Assembly (NCBI GenBank): GCA_036263455.1
Contig: DATAGZ010000018.1
Location: forward strand, 70,466 to 134,465
Source: DATAGZ01 sp036263455
GTDB lineage: Bacteria > Pseudomonadota > Alphaproteobacteria > Dongiales > Dongiaceae
Direction of reading: 5' to 3'
DNA: 64,000 nucleotides
The translations under genes and the position numbers were made by a program. Position 1 is the stretch's first letter, and each line of letters opens with the position of its first letter. A model generated the notes under the pieces. The model saw only the letters and a program-made list of their open reading frames with translations. It was not told where the DNA came from and did no database searches. Positions 61,868 to 64,000 of this stretch are shown here, piece after piece.

Positions 61868-62200
61868 TCACACTCCCGTCGTCACATCGATCGTCTGGCC
61901 GGAAGCCAGCGTCACGAATGCCTTTTTGGTGTCGGAGCGCTGACCCATGCGGCCGCCGAACCGCTTGCGCTTACCCTGGGCGCGCAGCGTATTCACCGCG
62001 ATCACCTTCACCTTGAAAATCCCCTCGACCGCCGCCTTGATCTCGGGCTTGGTCGCATCGAGCGGGACACGGAACGTCACCTGGCCATACTGGGACCCGA
62101 GCGTGCTTTTCTCGGTGATGACCGGGCGGCGAATGATCTCGTACATGTCGGCCATGGCGAGCTTGGGAACGATCTTACGGATCGGACGGGCGCGACTCAT
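61868..62200 (-). CDS. rplW: 50S ribosomal protein L23
   Basis: 110-residue exit-tunnel protein that docks trigger factor and SRP. Core [20 protein letters not shown], with [19 protein letters not shown]. About 18 residues precede the family core; the ATG at 62200 overlaps the rplD stop (ATGA), and an internal ATG (MADMYEII) could be the real start. Confidence 0.96.
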   Translation of the reverse strand: MSRARPIRKIVPKLAMADMYEIIRRPVITEKSTLGSQYGQVTFRVPLDATKPEIKAAVEGIFKVKVIAVNTLRAQGKRKRFGGRMGQRSDTKKAFVTLASGQTIDVTTGV

Positions 62201-62826
62201 GCTAAACGCTCCACTAGTTTCGTAACGGCGTCGCGGGTCAGAACCAGTTTCTCGCGGCGCAAGATATCATAAACATTGGCGCCGATCGACGGCAACACAT
62301 CCACCTGCGGAATATTGGCAGCGGCACGCCGGAACGCGTCGTCGACCGCCGCGCCGTCCACGATCAATGCCGATTTCCAACCCAGCTTCTTGAGCTTGGC
62401 GGCCAGGTCCTTGGTTTTGCCCGACGTCTTGGCCGTGTCCCAAATAACCAGATGGCCATCCTTGTGCTTGGCGGACAAGGCGGTCTTCAAGGCGAGCTTG
62501 CGAACCTTCTTGGGCAAGGCATGGGCATGCGAGCGGACCACGGGGCCGAAGATCACCGCGCCGCCACGAAATTGCGGCGAGCGCAGCGAACCCTGGCGGG
62601 CGTTGCCCGTGCCCTTCTGGGCATAAGGCTTCTTGGTCGTGCCGGAAACATCGCCAATTTCCTTGGTCTTGTGGGTCCCGGCGCGCCGCTTGGCCAGCTG
62701 CCAGTTCACCGCACGAGCCAAGAGGTCGGCGCGCACCTTGCGACCGAATAAATCGGCAAAGACCGCATCGGCGAGTTCGAGCTCGCCTGCCTGCTTATTG
62801 TCGAGATCGGTTACGGGAAGTTTCAT
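62197..62826 (-). CDS. rplD: 50S ribosomal protein L4
   Basis: 209-residue L4: [38 protein letters not shown] (tunnel loop) and [19 protein letters not shown] 62826 matches the family; the ATG at 62832 overlapping the rplC stop would add two residues. In enteric bacteria L4 represses the S10 operon; no leader is available here to test that. Confidence 0.96.
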   Translation of the reverse strand: MKLPVTDLDNKQAGELELADAVFADLFGRKVRADLLARAVNWQLAKRRAGTHKTKEIGDVSGTTKKPYAQKGTGNARQGSLRSPQFRGGAVIFGPVVRSHAHALPKKVRKLALKTALSAKHKDGHLVIWDTAKTSGKTKDLAAKLKKLGWKSALIVDGAAVDDAFRRAAANIPQVDVLPSIGANVYDILRREKLVLTRDAVTKLVERLA

Positions 62827-62828
62827 GA

Positions 62829-63509
62829 TCATGCCTTCGCCTTGAGTGCAGCCGGATAGGGCGCGTCCTTGGGGCGGTCGCGCTTGACGGCGTCGCGCAC
62901 CAGCACGTACGAGCCCTCATGGCCGGGCACGCAGCCCTTGACGAGGATGACGCCCTCGGATGGATCGGTCGAGACCACGGTCAGATTCTGCGTCGTGACG
63001 CGTTCGACGCCCAGATGGCCCGCCATCTTCTTGCCCGGAAATGTACGGCCCGGATCCTGGCGGTTGCCGGTCGAACCATGCGAGCGGTGGGAGATCGACA
63101 CGCCGTGGCTGGCGCGCAGGCCGCCGAAATTCCAGCGCTTCATGCCGCCGGCAAAGCCCTTGCCGATCGTGACGCCGGTGACGTCCACGTACTGGCCGGC
63201 GATGAAATGCTCCGCCGACAGTTCGGAACCCACTTCGAGCAGCGCATCCTTGGCGACGCGGAATTCCACCAGCTTCTTCTTGGGCTCGACCCGCGCTTGG
63301 GCGAAAACGCCGCGCATCGCCTTGCCCGCGCGGCTCGCCTTGGCGCGGCCCACGCCGAGCTGAACAGCGTTGTAGCCATGCTTGTCTTCCGTCTTCACGC
63401 CCACCACCTGACATTCCTCCAGGCGCAGCACCGTAACGGGAATGTCCCGCCCGTCCTCGGCGAAGACGCGCGTCATTCCGACTTTCTGTGCAATGAGACC
63501 CGTACGCAT
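62829..63509 (-). CDS. rplC: 50S ribosomal protein L3
   Basis: 226-residue L3: [20 protein letters not shown], and the central loop [40 protein letters not shown] that reaches the peptidyl transferase centre. Between rpsJ and rplD. Confidence 0.97.
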   Translation of the reverse strand: MRTGLIAQKVGMTRVFAEDGRDIPVTVLRLEECQVVGVKTEDKHGYNAVQLGVGRAKASRAGKAMRGVFAQARVEPKKKLVEFRVAKDALLEVGSELSAEHFIAGQYVDVTGVTIGKGFAGGMKRWNFGGLRASHGVSISHRSHGSTGNRQDPGRTFPGKKMAGHLGVERVTTQNLTVVSTDPSEGVILVKGCVPGHEGSYVLVRDAVKRDRPKDAPYPAALKAKA

Positions 63510-63524
63510 CAGATCCTCATCTTC

Positions 63525-63833
63525 CTATAGCTTGATCTCGACATCGACGCCGGCGGCAAGGTCGAGCTTCATCAGCGCGTCCACCGTCTGCGGAGTCGGA
63601 TCGATAATATCCAGCACGCGCTTATGCGTGCGTATCTCAAACTGCTCGCGGCTCTTCTTGTCGATATGCGGCGAGCGGTTGACCGTATAGCGTTCGATGC
63701 GGGTCGGCAGAGGAATGGGGCCGCGCACCTGCGCACCCGTCCGCTTGGCCGTGTTCACGATTTCGCCTGTCGATTGATCGAGCACGCGGTGATCGAAAGC
63801 CTTCAACCGGATCCGAATATTCTGACTGTCCAT
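63525..63833 (-). CDS. rpsJ: 30S ribosomal protein S10 (NusE)
   Basis: 102-residue S10, also the NusE antitermination factor. [40 protein letters not shown] and [11 protein letters not shown] are diagnostic. Follows tuf by 34 bp. Confidence 0.97.
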   Translation of the reverse strand: MDSQNIRIRLKAFDHRVLDQSTGEIVNTAKRTGAQVRGPIPLPTRIERYTVNRSPHIDKKSREQFEIRTHKRVLDIIDPTPQTVDALMKLDLAAGVDVEIKL

Positions 63834-63867
63834 AGCTGCATCCTCTCCTGGGGCCGCGTCCGCCGTA

Positions 63868-64000
63868 TTATTCGATGATCTTGGCGACGACGCCTGCGCC
63901 GACGGTCTTGCCGCCCTCGCGGATGGCGAAGCGCAGTCCCTCGTCCATGGCGATGGGCGCGATCAGCGTCACTTCCATCGAGACGTTGTCCCCCGGCATC
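63868..64000 (-). CDS. tuf: elongation factor Tu (partial, C-terminal end)
   Basis: The last 44 codons of EF-Tu: [20 protein letters not shown], then [20 protein letters not shown] and IIE-stop. This is the end of the third beta-barrel domain that contacts tRNA. The gene enters from the right edge. tuf-rpsJ order is standard for the str-S10 junction. Confidence 0.96.
   Translation of the reverse strand, partial: MPGDNVSMEVTLIAPIAMDEGLRFAIREGGKTVGAGVVAKIIE

Noticed and set aside
61096..62016. 306-codon plus-strand ORF opposite rplB
   Set aside because: Antisense to a conserved ribosomal protein gene; no own motifs.

Overview
The window looks like a chromosomal segment of a free-living alphaproteobacterium, probably Rhodospirillales-like. 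The basis is gene order and family type: a bamE / ubiquinol-cytochrome c chaperone / rpmF-plsX-fabH-ihfA block, rluD next to rpoH, purM-purN beside a DUF2066 - AI-2E permease - hdaA run, and alphaproteobacterial-type ribosomal proteins. The assignment below class level is an inference.

Layout. 1-9.8 kb is core: ihfA, fabH, plsX, rpmF, a cytochrome bc1 assembly chaperone, bamE, a 3-hydroxybutyrate dehydrogenase plus patatin pair, a sugar-phosphate isomerase-like gene, rpoH, rluD, a threonine aldolase and tRNA-Glu(CTC). 9.84-27.8 kb is an accessory region that begins at the 3' end of the tRNA. It holds a decayed serine-recombinase fragment, a 20-bp tandem repeat, an orphan oligopeptide-binding protein, MFS and threonine-aldolase remnants, and two unusual gene sets. 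Set A (13.0-21.5 kb, plus strand, tightly packed) has an HMGL-like aldolase, a small coupled ORF, a fused isopropylmalate-dehydrogenase/CinA protein, DUF1330, an alpha/beta-hydrolase without its nucleophile, a truncated dehydrogenase copy, an RraA-like protein, a DUF6282 metallohydrolase-like protein, an EamA permease and a PaaK-like ligase. A divergent ATP-grasp ligase follows. Set B (23.2-27.3 kb) has a membrane-anchored SGNH-like protein, an MBOAT acyltransferase, a class II aminoacyl-tRNA-synthetase-like amino acid:carrier protein ligase and a carrier protein. Set B mirrors the logic of the Gram-positive Dlt D-alanylation system but uses a synthetase-like ligase in place of DltA, and it is the strongest candidate here for an undescribed system.

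27.8-39.7 kb is a galactoside-use locus. A minus-strand operon encodes an ABC binding protein, two permeases, GH36 alpha-galactosidase, 2-keto-3-deoxygalactonokinase, GH42 beta-galactosidase and an IlvD-family sugar-acid dehydratase. A divergent IclR regulator and the transport ATPase face it. The set implies uptake of alpha- and beta-galactosides, hydrolysis, and De Ley-Doudoroff-type catabolism of galactose. 39.8-49 kb has a ChrA transporter, a Tat-exported multicopper oxidase, purM-purN, DUF2066, an AI-2E family permease, hdaA and a frameshifted phytanoyl-CoA dioxygenase pseudogene.

48.1-64 kb is one minus-strand supra-operon: tuf - S10 - spc genes through secY and adk, continuing directly into fabD-fabG-acpP-fabF-mltG. 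The rpsM-rpsK-rpoA-rplQ block that usually follows adk in alphaproteobacteria is not there. No CRISPR array, rRNA operon or intact insertion sequence was seen.
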